A stretch of 5,791 nt of DNA from JBAUHN01 sp049680295 (GCA_049680295.1 JBAUHN010000443.1:1-5791); one strand, 5' to 3'. Shown: positions 1 to 5,791, counted from the stretch's first letter. Numbers and translations are program-made. The notes: generated from the sequence alone by a model not told the origin.

Positions 1-66
1 CTCCATCACGACCGGGCCGATTGTGCGACCATCAGCAGTGGTGTAGCTCTCAACCAGATCCTTCAC
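1..66 (-). CDS. LivG-like ABC transporter ATP-binding protein, N-terminal fragment (runs off the window)
   Basis: Only about the first 22 codons are present. From a GTG at 66-64 the reading is V-K-D-L-V-E-S-Y-T-T-A-D-G-R-T-I-G-P-V-V-M-E, open to base 1. The 'TADGRTIG..VME' lead-in resembles the short N-terminal extension of LivG-type ATPases (branched-chain amino acid ABC transporters) that sit beside AMP-forming ligases in Rhodobacteraceae; this is from memory, and no Walker motif is in view. A GGAAGCGGGGG stretch just upstream could serve as its ribosome-binding site. TTG at 84-82 in the same frame is an alternative start, without a clear Shine-Dalgarno. The frame is closed by a TGA further upstream, so the gene cannot start at the ATG that overlaps the ligase stop unless there is a frameshift. 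It is co-directional with the ligase and probably in one operon with it. The fragment is too short for a firm family call. Confidence 0.5.
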   Translation of the reverse strand, partial: MKDLVESYTTADGRTIGPVVME

Positions 67-137
67 ACCGACCCCCGCTTCCAATTGGTAAAAATATCGC
101 CGCCGGAGGCATCAAAGCTCTTTGTCCAGCCCATCAT
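63..137 (-). other. 24-codon linker ORF, or frameshifted 5' end of the ABC ATPase gene
   Basis: An ATG at 137-135 overlaps the ligase TGA (136-134) as ATGA. It opens a 24-codon frame beginning M-M-G-W-T-K-S-F-D-A-S-G-G-D and ending at TGA 65-63. That stop in turn overlaps the GTG (66-64) proposed for the ATPase gene as GTGA. Adding one T to the T5 run at 94-90 would join this frame to the ATPase frame and read through naturally as ...G-G-D-I-F-Y-Q-L-E-A-G-V-G-V-K-D-L. The codons on both sides of the run look coding. It may therefore be a true coupling mini-ORF, a sequencing or assembly error in a homopolymer, or a real frameshift. No strong Shine-Dalgarno precedes the ATG. Confidence 0.4.
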
Positions 138-2104
138 TCTGCCGCCAGTTTTAAATCTGTGGGCTGTGCCGCAGCATCCCGCACGTCCAACGTCGCCGAA
201 ATTGACCCTTTGCGGCCGTCTTCGTATGTGACTTCCGTCACTGTGCTGATTGTGTCTGATCCGTCATAAAGGGCTGCGATAATATCGGCGTATTTCTCTT
301 CGATGATCCGGCGGCGTACTTTTCGGGTGCGGGTCAATTCGCCATCATCTGCATCCAATTCCTTGTGCAAGACAACAAACCGGTGCACCTGACAGCCCGA
401 CAACATCTCGTCTTGAGCCACCGAACGGTTAACCTCTTCGACATGTGATTGGATTGTATCCAACACTTGTTTGTGGCCTGCCAATTCCTGATAGGATGCA
501 TAGGCGATGTTGTTACGCTCGGCCCAGTTACCGACCGCGGTCAGGTCAATGTTGATAAAGGCGGTGCATTCCGACCGCTCATTGCCGAACACCACTGCCT
601 CAAGAATATTGGGGAAGAACTTTAGCTTATTCTCAACATATTTGGGGGCAAACAGCGCGCCATTCGCCATTTTCCCGACATCCTTGGCCCGGTCAATGAT
701 CCGCAGATGCCCGGTGCTTTCCTCGACAAAGCCCGCGTCTCCGGTTGCCACCCACCCTTCGGCATCTTTGGTGTCTTTCGTGCTTTCCGGGTTCTTGTAA
801 TACTCAACAAACACACCTGGACTGCGATAGAATACCTCGCCGTTTTCGGCGATTTTCAATTCCACACCGGGGCAGGTCACGCCGACCGTATCACTACGCA
901 CTTCGCCGTCCGGCTGTGCGGTGATGAACACGGTTGCTTCGGTCTGGCCGTATAGCTGTTTCAGGTTGATCCCCAGGGACCGGTAGAAATCAAAAATCTC
1001 CGGCCCAATCGCCTCCCCGGCCGTATAGCCGACGCGCACACGGCTAAACCCCAATGTGTTTTTCAAAGGCCCGTAGATCGCCAGATCGCCGATGCGGTAT
1101 TTAATCCGGTCCCATAGCGTGACCGACTGCCCGTCCAGAATATCCGGCCCGACTTTGCGGGCATGGGCCATAAAGTAATCAAACAGCCATTTCTTGAACC
1201 GGCTTGCGTCTTCCATCCGGATCATTACATCCGTCAATTGAGTTTCAAAGACACGCGGCGGCGCAAAATAATATGTCGGGCCAATTTCGCGCAGATCGGT
1301 GTGCATCGTTGCCGCGCTTTCGGGGCAATTTGTGCAAAACCCCGTCCACATCGCCTGGCCTACCGAGAAAATGAAGTCTCCGACCCAGGCCATCGGCAGA
1401 TAGGCCAGAATATCATCGGTCTGACGCAGATCATCAAATTCAGACGAAGACTTGGACGTCTCGATCACATTGCGGTTGGACAGCACAACCCCTTTGGGTT
1501 TGCCCGTGGTGCCCGACGTGTAAAGCATCACGCAAATACTGTCGTAATCCAGCACAGCCTGCCGCGCCGTCAGTTCTGGTAGCAGAGCATTGCGTTTTTC
1601 GCGCCCGGTGTTTTGCACGTCGACATAACTGTCGAGCTTGCTGTGGTCATATTTGCGCAGGCCCCGCGGATCGAGATAGATCATCTGCTCAAACTCGGGC
1701 AGATCGCCCTGCACTTCGATGACTTTGTCGACCTGTTCCTGATCGCCGGCGATAACAAACCGTGCTCCGCAGTGGTTCAGCACATATGACATCTCTTCCG
1801 CGACAGCGTCCTGATACAGTGGCACCGGGATCGCGCCGACCATCTCGGCCGCGACCATTGACCAATAAAGCTTGGGCCGGTTGCGCCCGATTACGGCGAT
1901 GAAATCACCCTGTTTGACGCCCAGATCCAATAGTCCAAGCGCCAGGGCTTCGATTTCTTCAAGTGTTTCAGACCAGGTCCAGCTTTGCCAAATGCCGTAT
2001 TCTTTTTCGCGGTACGCCGGTGCGTTCGCAAATCTTGCCGCGTTGGCATGCAGTAACGCAGGAACCGATTGCGGTCCGCCATCGTTTTCAAGTGGCTTGG
2101 TCAA
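134..2104 (-). CDS. AMP-forming long-chain acyl-CoA synthetase (FadD15-like)
   Basis: A complete 656-residue ANL-superfamily enzyme. The family activates a carboxylic acid with ATP to an acyl-adenylate and then transfers it to CoA. Visible motifs are the ATP loop YTSGTTGKPKG (about 195-205), the adenine/Mg motif YGQTEA (385-390), ATGD (453-456), the hinge region DRAKDVGKMANG (471-482), and the likely catalytic lysine K595 in LTRTRKVRR. No signal peptide or membrane span is evident, so it is probably cytoplasmic. About 45 residues follow the conserved C-terminal lysine region, including TYEDGRKGSISATL; I recall such a tail in ligases encoded beside Liv-type ABC transporters. The start is TTG at 2104-2102, six bases downstream of a strong GGGAGGA; no in-frame ATG is available upstream. 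The downstream ATPase gene lies in the same direction and probably forms an operon with it. The acid substrate cannot be read from the sequence: long-chain fatty acid is the family default, but an aromatic or branched acid imported by the transporter is also possible. Confidence 0.92.
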   Translation of the reverse strand: MTKPLENDGGPQSVPALLHANAARFANAPAYREKEYGIWQSWTWSETLEEIEALALGLLDLGVKQGDFIAVIGRNRPKLYWSMVAAEMVGAIPVPLYQDAVAEEMSYVLNHCGARFVIAGDQEQVDKVIEVQGDLPEFEQMIYLDPRGLRKYDHSKLDSYVDVQNTGREKRNALLPELTARQAVLDYDSICVMLYTSGTTGKPKGVVLSNRNVIETSKSSSEFDDLRQTDDILAYLPMAWVGDFIFSVGQAMWTGFCTNCPESAATMHTDLREIGPTYYFAPPRVFETQLTDVMIRMEDASRFKKWLFDYFMAHARKVGPDILDGQSVTLWDRIKYRIGDLAIYGPLKNTLGFSRVRVGYTAGEAIGPEIFDFYRSLGINLKQLYGQTEATVFITAQPDGEVRSDTVGVTCPGVELKIAENGEVFYRSPGVFVEYYKNPESTKDTKDAEGWVATGDAGFVEESTGHLRIIDRAKDVGKMANGALFAPKYVENKLKFFPNILEAVVFGNERSECTAFINIDLTAVGNWAERNNIAYASYQELAGHKQVLDTIQSHVEEVNRSVAQDEMLSGCQVHRFVVLHKELDADDGELTRTRKVRRRIIEEKYADIIAALYDGSDTISTVTEVTYEDGRKGSISATLDVRDAAAQPTDLKLAAE

Positions 2105-2110
2105 TGTATG

Positions 2111-2117
2111 TCCTCCC
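2111..2117 (-). promoter_or_regulatory. Ribosome-binding site deciding the TTG start of the acyl-CoA synthetase
   Basis: The minus strand reads GGGAGGA at 2117-2111, followed by a six-base spacer and TTG at 2104-2102. The nearest upstream ATG (2129-2127) is out of frame. The site therefore supports TTG as the real start. Confidence 0.8.
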
Positions 2118-2121
2118 AGAC

Positions 2122-2143
2122 CTTACCATGCGCTGATGGCAAG
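2122..2143. repeat. Inverted repeat upstream of the ligase start (possible operator or hairpin)
   Basis: CTTACCAT (2122-2129) and ATGGCAAG (2136-2143) are complementary over 8 positions with one G-T-type mismatch, around a 6-base centre. The repeat lies just upstream of the ligase Shine-Dalgarno, in its probable 5' untranslated region. It could be an operator or an mRNA hairpin. No known regulator motif is recognised. Confidence 0.35.
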
Positions 2144-2147
2144 TTTG

Positions 2148-2161
2148 TTCGCTTATGCGAA
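2148..2161. repeat. Perfect inverted repeat TTCGC-N4-GCGAA
   Basis: TTCGC (2148-2152), a TTAT centre and GCGAA (2157-2161) form a perfect 5+5 dyad about 45 bases upstream of the ligase start. The size and symmetry suit a dimeric regulator, but a 10-base dyad can occur by chance. No regulator family is assigned. Confidence 0.35.
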
Positions 2162-2171
2162 TCTCTTGACC

Positions 2172-2202
2172 ATAGAGTTGTTGTTGGCACCCTCAGCGTC
2201 AA
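2172..2202 (-). promoter_or_regulatory. Weak candidate promoter for the ligase operon
   Basis: On the minus strand, TTGACG (2202-2197) matches the sigma-70 -35 hexamer at five of six positions. At 17-19 bases spacing the -10 position offers only AACTCT, ACTCTA or CTCTAT (2179-2172), all poor matches to TATAAT. The combination of a fair -35, a poor -10 and upstream tandem repeats would suit an activator-dependent promoter; this is inference. Confidence 0.25.
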
Positions 2203-2205
2203 CTT

Positions 2206-2224
2206 TTTCCTAAAGATTTCTTAA
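2206..2224. promoter_or_regulatory. Tandem TTTCYTAA direct repeats, 11-bp period: candidate response-regulator site
   Basis: TTTCCTAA (2206-2213) and TTTCTTAA (2217-2224) agree at 7 of 8 bases and start 11 bp apart, about one helical turn. OmpR/PhoB-family winged-helix regulators typically bind such same-face direct repeats, and an OmpR-family regulator is encoded downstream. The pair lies immediately upstream of the minus-strand TTGACG hexamer, in roughly the -40 to -60 zone where these activators act. It could equally serve the kinase operon on the other side. The region is locally AT-rich, so chance similarity is possible. Confidence 0.35.
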
Positions 2225-2282
2225 TCCTTACGAATTGTTACAAGCCCCATGCGTCACAATCGGGCTTGGAGGACACGGCTGC

Positions 2283-2402
2283 ATGGTGGTAGCCATGAGA
2301 ACAAGGGAGCAAGCCATTGACGACGCCGCATGCACAAATTCAAACTCTGACCACTGCGGGTCTCAACCTGATTGCGCAGGCGCTGTCGATCTACGATTCT
2401 GA
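2283..2402 (+). other. Possible 39-codon upstream ORF overlapping the kinase start
   Basis: An ATG at 2283 stands 9 bases after a good GGAGGA (2268-2273). It opens a 39-codon frame starting M-V-V-A-M-R-T-R-E-Q-A-I-D-D and ending at TGA 2400-2402, inside the kinase gene in a different frame. A second in-frame ATG is at 2295. The kinase TTG (2317) lies within it. A short inverted repeat, CATGG-N6-CCATG (2282-2297), spans both ATGs. It could modulate kinase translation as a leader ORF, or the GGAGGA and ATG may be coincidental. The predicted peptide has no recognisable features. Confidence 0.3.
2305..2309 (+). promoter_or_regulatory. Ribosome-binding site deciding the TTG start of the kinase
   Basis: GGGAG sits seven bases before TTG at 2317. 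An in-frame TGA at 2296-2298 closes the frame just upstream and there is no ATG between, so TTG is the only start that keeps the whole first PAS domain. Confidence 0.7.
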
Positions 2403-4236
2403 TCTGCGTCTGGCGGTCTGCAATGCGCCCTTTCAAAACATGTTTGATTTGCCTGACAGCCTTGTCACCCCCGGTGCGACGTTTCACGACACCATTCACC
2501 ATCTGGCAATGTGTGGCGAATACGGACCTGTCGACGACATCGCGCTTTTTGTCAGTGAACGCTGCGAACAGGCCCGCGCGTTCGAGCCGCATTACATGGA
2601 GCGTACCCGGTCCAATGGCCGCACCATCAGCGTCGAAGGATCGCCCCTGCCGCAAGGGGGCTGGGTGACGGTCTACACCGATATCACCCGTGCCAAACAG
2701 CAAGAGGGTTTGCTGCGCGGAAAGTCTGAAGAACTGTCCGGTCAGCTGATTTCCCACGCCGAGGAACTTTCCGCGACCAACCGTGAGCTTGGCGCGATGA
2801 ACACGGCACTGGCTGAAACCAAACGCCAGCTGACCCAGATTGAGGCGCGCACACGTCTGACCACCGAAATGATGCCCGCACATATCGCCCATGTGGATGC
2901 GGCGGGCTATTATACCTATTCAAACCGCAGGCTTAATTCGATCATTCCGGGGCGTCCCTCTGACATTTTGGGCCTGCATATCAGTGACGCCCTTGGTGCG
3001 CCCGCCTTTGCCCGGATCAAACCCTATCTGCAGGACGCTTATACGGGTCAGGCTTCGGTGTTTGAGTTTGGCGACGTGACCAGCGCGCGCCGCATCCGTG
3101 TTGCCTTTACCCCCGACAGCCACGGCGGTGTGTACATTCTGTCGATGGATGTCACCGAAGAAACCCAAGCGCGGGTGGCTTTGCAGCAAACGCGAAAACG
3201 CGACATTGCTGCACAAATGACCTCCGGGTTAGCGCATGACTTTTCTAACCTGTTGACGATCATATTGGGGCTGCAATCAAAACTGGCCGGGATCGACGGT
3301 ATGCCCGCCGAGGCTGCCGCACTGATTGACGGCACCGTGGCTGCTGCACGCAGGGGCGGCACGCTTTTGGGCAGTATCGCCAATATGACCAGCCAACAAA
3401 CCCTGCGCCCAAGTGCCACGGATTTGCATGATCTGGCACGGGACTTGCAAACACTTGCCGCACCTACATTACCCTCAGGTATTCAACTGATCGTCAATGA
3501 CAATGGCCCCGATCATCCGGTATTGCTGGACGCGGGGCAAGTTCAGGATGGCCTGCTGAACCTGATCCTGAACGCCCGTGATGCCTGCGGTGCGCAAGGG
3601 GTGATAACGCTGACCCAACAGTTGGTTGCCGACACGTGGATCGAATGGATCGTCCAGGACACCGGTGCCGGGTTTTCGACCGAGGCGCTGCAAAAAGGGT
3701 TCGATCCGTTTTTTACCACCAAAGGCGCTGAAGGGTCAGGCCTTGGTCTGCCGATGGTCTATAATATGACTAAACTTGCAGGGGGTGATTTGCGGCTTTC
3801 TAATGCGCAAGGCGGAGCATTGGTTGTGATGCGCCTGCCTTATCGGCCCTCTGTCGCGGCACCCGAAGGGATCGTTTTGCTGGTCGAAGACAGCGACGCG
3901 TTGCGCACGCTTTACCGGGATATGCTGATCGGGTTTGGCCACGCGGTTGTCGAAGCGGCCAGCGTGGACGAAGCCATGGCGCTGATCGCGGATGTGTCCG
4001 AAATCACGCTGATCCTGTCGGACATTCAGATCGCTGGCGAAGGCACCGGCATCGACATTGCGCGCCGCATGTCCGCGTCGCAAATTCCTGTTGTGCTGAT
4101 GACCTCATTACCGGTTGATGATCCGATGTGTCTTGAGGCGCTGGCGATCGCACCTGTCTTGCAAAAACCGTTCTCCGCGGCAGAGTTGGCAGCCCTGTTA
4201 AAGCCCGGCACCGACGCACAAAGGGTCGCACAATGA
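2317..4236 (+). CDS. Soluble PAS-PAS hybrid sensor histidine kinase with C-terminal receiver
   Basis: A 639-residue protein without signal peptide or membrane spans, so a cytoplasmic sensor. In order: an N-terminal PAS domain of the PAS_7 type (about 11-125; 'ALSIYDSDLRLAVCN' and 'GGWVTVYTDIT' are characteristic); a charged signalling coiled coil (about 127-180); a second PAS_4-like domain (about 180-285); a DHp domain with phosphoacceptor H307 in GLAHDFSNLLT; a catalytic ATPase domain with N-box NLILNARDA (415-423), G1 DTGAGF (448-453), FDPFFTTK (462-469) and G2 GSGLGLP (473-479); and a receiver (about 518-628) with acidic D525, phosphoacceptor D569, T596 and K617. All key residues are present, so it should be active. 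D308/N311 after the histidine match the D-x-x-N phosphatase motif, so it may also dephosphorylate its partner. The two PAS domains show no clear cofactor motif and the signal is unknown. The stop overlaps the next start (ATGA), coupling it to the response regulator. Confidence 0.93.
   Translation: MTTPHAQIQTLTTAGLNLIAQALSIYDSDLRLAVCNAPFQNMFDLPDSLVTPGATFHDTIHHLAMCGEYGPVDDIALFVSERCEQARAFEPHYMERTRSNGRTISVEGSPLPQGGWVTVYTDITRAKQQEGLLRGKSEELSGQLISHAEELSATNRELGAMNTALAETKRQLTQIEARTRLTTEMMPAHIAHVDAAGYYTYSNRRLNSIIPGRPSDILGLHISDALGAPAFARIKPYLQDAYTGQASVFEFGDVTSARRIRVAFTPDSHGGVYILSMDVTEETQARVALQQTRKRDIAAQMTSGLAHDFSNLLTIILGLQSKLAGIDGMPAEAAALIDGTVAAARRGGTLLGSIANMTSQQTLRPSATDLHDLARDLQTLAAPTLPSGIQLIVNDNGPDHPVLLDAGQVQDGLLNLILNARDACGAQGVITLTQQLVADTWIEWIVQDTGAGFSTEALQKGFDPFFTTKGAEGSGLGLPMVYNMTKLAGGDLRLSNAQGGALVVMRLPYRPSVAAPEGIVLLVEDSDALRTLYRDMLIGFGHAVVEAASVDEAMALIADVSEITLILSDIQIAGEGTGIDIARRMSASQIPVVLMTSLPVDDPMCLEALAIAPVLQKPFSAAELAALLKPGTDAQRVAQ
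4221..4225 (+). promoter_or_regulatory. Ribosome-binding site of the response regulator, inside the kinase 3' end
   Basis: AAGGG lies seven bases before the ATG at 4233, which overlaps the kinase TGA as ATGA. This supports translational coupling with independent re-initiation. Confidence 0.6.
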
Positions 4237-4934
4237 CGGCGCCGCTTGTTACCATTCTGGATGACGAACCCGCCATTCGCACCATGTTGGCCGACGCCTT
4301 GGAAGGCGCCGGGTTTCGCACCTTAAGTTTTGGTCGGGCACGGGAATTCGAAGCGGCACTGGCCACCCATAACCCTGATGTCTGTCTTGTCGATTTGTCG
4401 CTGCCCGACACCGATGGTCTGACGCTGGTGCACCGTCTTGCTTTGGAACAGGGTGCGATAGTCATCATCATTTCTGGCCGCGCGCAGGTGCAGGACAAAG
4501 TCGTTGGGCTGGAACTTGGCGCTGACGATTATATCATCAAACCGTTCGATCCTGCCGAAGTCGTCGCGCGCATTCGTGCGCGGTTGCGCGGGCCCAAAAC
4601 CTCTCCGCCCTCCAGTCAGACGGCGCGGTTTAACGGCTGGACGGCGCAGTTCGATCAATACCAGCTGATGGACGACAGCGGGCAGGTCACGCCGTTCTCG
4701 CATGCCGAAGGCGAGGTGCTGCGCCTGTTTCTGGACCGTCCAAAGCGGCTGATCAACCGCGTGCAGATGCAAGAACTGTTAGGCGGTGGCGCAAGCGAAA
4801 GCTTTGACCGGGCGATGGATGTGCGCATTTCGCGGCTACGAACAAAACTGCGCGAAGACCCAAAAAACCCACAATTGATCAAGACTATCTATGGTGCAGG
4901 CTATATTTTTCTGGGTGATGTGGTTTGGGTCTAA
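4233..4934 (+). CDS. OmpR-family DNA-binding response regulator
   Basis: A 233-residue protein of the normal size for OmpR/PhoB regulators. The receiver domain (about 5-118) has the acidic pair D10/D11, phosphoacceptor D54 in CLVDLSLPDTDG, the switch residue S81 and the conserved K103 in IIKPF. After a short linker (about 120-130) comes a winged-helix DNA-binding domain (about 130-230), with the recognition helix region around DVRISRLRTKLR (197-208) and the wing signature IKTIYGAGYIF (216-226). It is a cytoplasmic transcription factor, presumably phosphorylated by the overlapping upstream kinase gene product, with which it forms one operon. The tandem repeats at 2206-2224 are candidate binding sites. 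Its exact regulon is not readable from the sequence. It ends in TAA, 43 bases before the end of the convergent polysaccharide gene. Confidence 0.93.
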   Translation: MTAPLVTILDDEPAIRTMLADALEGAGFRTLSFGRAREFEAALATHNPDVCLVDLSLPDTDGLTLVHRLALEQGAIVIIISGRAQVQDKVVGLELGADDYIIKPFDPAEVVARIRARLRGPKTSPPSSQTARFNGWTAQFDQYQLMDDSGQVTPFSHAEGEVLRLFLDRPKRLINRVQMQELLGGGASESFDRAMDVRISRLRTKLREDPKNPQLIKTIYGAGYIFLGDVVWV

Positions 4935-4950
4935 CCTGCAACATATTGTT

Positions 4951-4981
4951 TTAGGTCACCACCCTCGGACCCTGACCCTAA
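4951..4981. repeat. Inverted repeat in the convergent gene junction (doubtful terminator)
   Basis: TTAGGTCA (4951-4958) and TGACCCTAA (4973-4981) are complementary except for one bulged C, around a 14-base loop. The right arm contains the TAG stop of the minus-strand dehydratase gene. The position between convergent genes suits a shared transcript end, but neither side has a T-run, so an intrinsic terminator is unlikely by the usual rule. Confidence 0.3.
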
Positions 4982-5791
4982 GCCAAGGCCAAAGATCTAG
5001 CCTGATCTGCCCTTTGCGGACTGTGGAAAATTTCGAACCAGTGAATTACAACGGCTCGCGCCATGTCTTCACTACCCGCATTTGCGGCGTCCCTGATGCT
5101 GCGCAAGGCGAGGGCGATTTCAAGCTCTGACAGATTTGCCTCCCGGACGGAAAAAATTTTGGCGTGTTTTGTCGGGGATATCTCTTTGGAAAGGGTCAGT
5201 TCTTCGACCAGTTTTTCACCCGGTCGCAAGCCTGTCGTCACAATTTCGATATCGCCGTCAGGATTGGCCGGGTCGCGCAGGGTGAAACCGGCGTTTTCGA
5301 TCACTTGCCGGGCGATTTGCATAATGGAAACCGGCTTTCCCATATCGAAAACAAAAACCTCGCCGCCATGGGCCAGTGCGCCGGATTTCAAAACCAGGCG
5401 CGCTGCCTCCTGGACGGTCATGAAATACCGGGTGACCCTTTCATCCGTCACAGTCAATGGCCCGCCCCGGCTGATCTGTTCCTGAAACAGCGGAATGACC
5501 GAACCAGACGACCCCAATACATTTCCGAACCGCACCATCGAAAAAATCGGCCGCCCCGCACTGGACACTTTGCGCGCCATATCCTGAACGATCAGTTCTG
5601 CCATACGTTTTGATGCGCCCATAACGCTGGTCGGGCGCACGGCCTTGTCGGTTGAGATCAGCGTAAAACGTTCGACCTTGGCACGCAGCGCTTCGGTGGC
5701 CAGCACATGCGTTCCCAGGACGTTATTGACCAGGCCTGACAGCGGGTTCGCTTCGACCAGGGGGACATGTTTATAGGCTGCGGCATGCAAC
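4978..5791 (-). CDS. CapD/WbpM/FlaA1-type nucleotide-sugar 4,6-dehydratase, C-terminal part
   Basis: The gene enters from beyond the window; 271 codons to the TAG are visible, under half the usual ~620-650 residues of the membrane-anchored long form. The first codons read L-H-A-A-A-Y-K-H-V-P-L-V-E-A-N-P, a signature of this short-chain dehydrogenase/reductase branch, so the leading TTG is an internal leucine and not a start. Further motifs are LISTDKAVRPTSVMGASKR, carrying the Met-x3-Lys pair that replaces the usual Tyr-x3-Lys in this family, RFGNVLGSSGSVIPLF, and TGLRPGEKLVEEL. Members convert UDP-N-acetylglucosamine-type sugars to 4-keto-6-deoxy forms for capsule, O-antigen or glycan synthesis. 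The missing N-terminal half would show whether the transmembrane part typical of the WbpM/CapD long form is present. It converges on the response regulator and appears unrelated to it; it may be the end of a polysaccharide cluster beyond the window. Confidence 0.9.
   Translation of the reverse strand, partial: LHAAAYKHVPLVEANPLSGLVNNVLGTHVLATEALRAKVERFTLISTDKAVRPTSVMGASKRMAELIVQDMARKVSSAGRPIFSMVRFGNVLGSSGSVIPLFQEQISRGGPLTVTDERVTRYFMTVQEAARLVLKSGALAHGGEVFVFDMGKPVSIMQIARQVIENAGFTLRDPANPDGDIEIVTTGLRPGEKLVEELTLSKEISPTKHAKIFSVREANLSELEIALALRSIRDAANAGSEDMARAVVIHWFEIFHSPQRADQARSLALA

Noticed and set aside
1163..1582. Plus-strand 139-codon open frame inside the ligase
   Set aside because: It is antisense to the ATP-binding core of the synthetase, rich in R and H, with no recognisable domain.
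2166..2194. Plus-strand TTGACC (2166-2171) as the -35 of a kinase promoter
   Set aside because: At 16-18 bases spacing there is only GC-rich CACCCTC sequence, with no acceptable -10 element.
2254..2892. Minus-strand 212-codon open frame opposite the kinase start
   Set aside because: It lies antisense to a well-supported kinase PAS region, has a low-complexity basic composition rich in R, Q and G, and resembles no family; it is a shadow of GC-rich coding DNA.
4004..4772. Minus-strand open frames of 164 and 149 codons opposite the kinase end and the regulator
   Set aside because: They are antisense to intact receiver and DNA-binding domains, overlap each other in different frames, and have no family features.
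5063..5613. Plus-strand open frames of 140 and 149 codons opposite the dehydratase
   Set aside because: The minus-strand frame carries clear SDR-family motifs throughout, so these are shadows.
5788..5790. TTG at the right edge as the start of the dehydratase
   Set aside because: The codons after it encode HAAAYKHVP, a mid-protein motif of the family, and the frame is open to the edge; the gene continues outside the window.

Overview
The window reads as chromosomal DNA of an alphaproteobacterium, most likely a marine Rhodobacteraceae (Roseobacter-group) species. The support is a moderately GC-rich coding style, non-ATG starts behind strong purine-rich Shine-Dalgarno sites, and protein families that look familiar from that group. 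This assignment is by recognition and was not tested by a search.

Layout. On the minus strand, 134-2104 encodes a complete AMP-forming acyl-CoA synthetase. It is followed downstream (1-137) by the first codons of what looks like a branched-chain-amino-acid-type (LivG-like) ABC transporter ATPase, cut by the window edge. The junction is odd: either a 24-codon ORF links the two genes through two 4-base overlaps, or the ATPase gene carries a one-base frameshift in a T5 run. A 212-bp divergent intergenic region (2105-2316) follows. It holds two good ribosome-binding sites, two short inverted repeats, a pair of direct repeats spaced 11 bp, and a possible 39-codon upstream ORF. On the plus strand, 2317-4236 encodes a soluble PAS-PAS hybrid histidine kinase with its own receiver domain, and 4233-4934, overlapping by 4 bases, encodes an OmpR-family response regulator. 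The last gene, on the minus strand (4978 to beyond 5791), is the C-terminal part of a CapD/WbpM/FlaA1-type nucleotide-sugar 4,6-dehydratase. It converges on the response regulator with only 43 bases between them.

How the genes may work together. The kinase and regulator form one translationally coupled two-component operon. It is transcribed away from an operon that appears to pair substrate uptake (ABC transporter) with CoA activation (ligase). Tandem TTTCYTAA elements, one helical turn apart, lie in the shared intergenic region next to a TTGACG hexamer facing the ligase. The simplest inference is that the two-component system senses a cytoplasmic signal and controls the divergent transport/activation operon, and perhaps itself. 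The polysaccharide gene appears to be an unrelated neighbour. No RNA genes, mobile elements or CRISPR arrays were seen.
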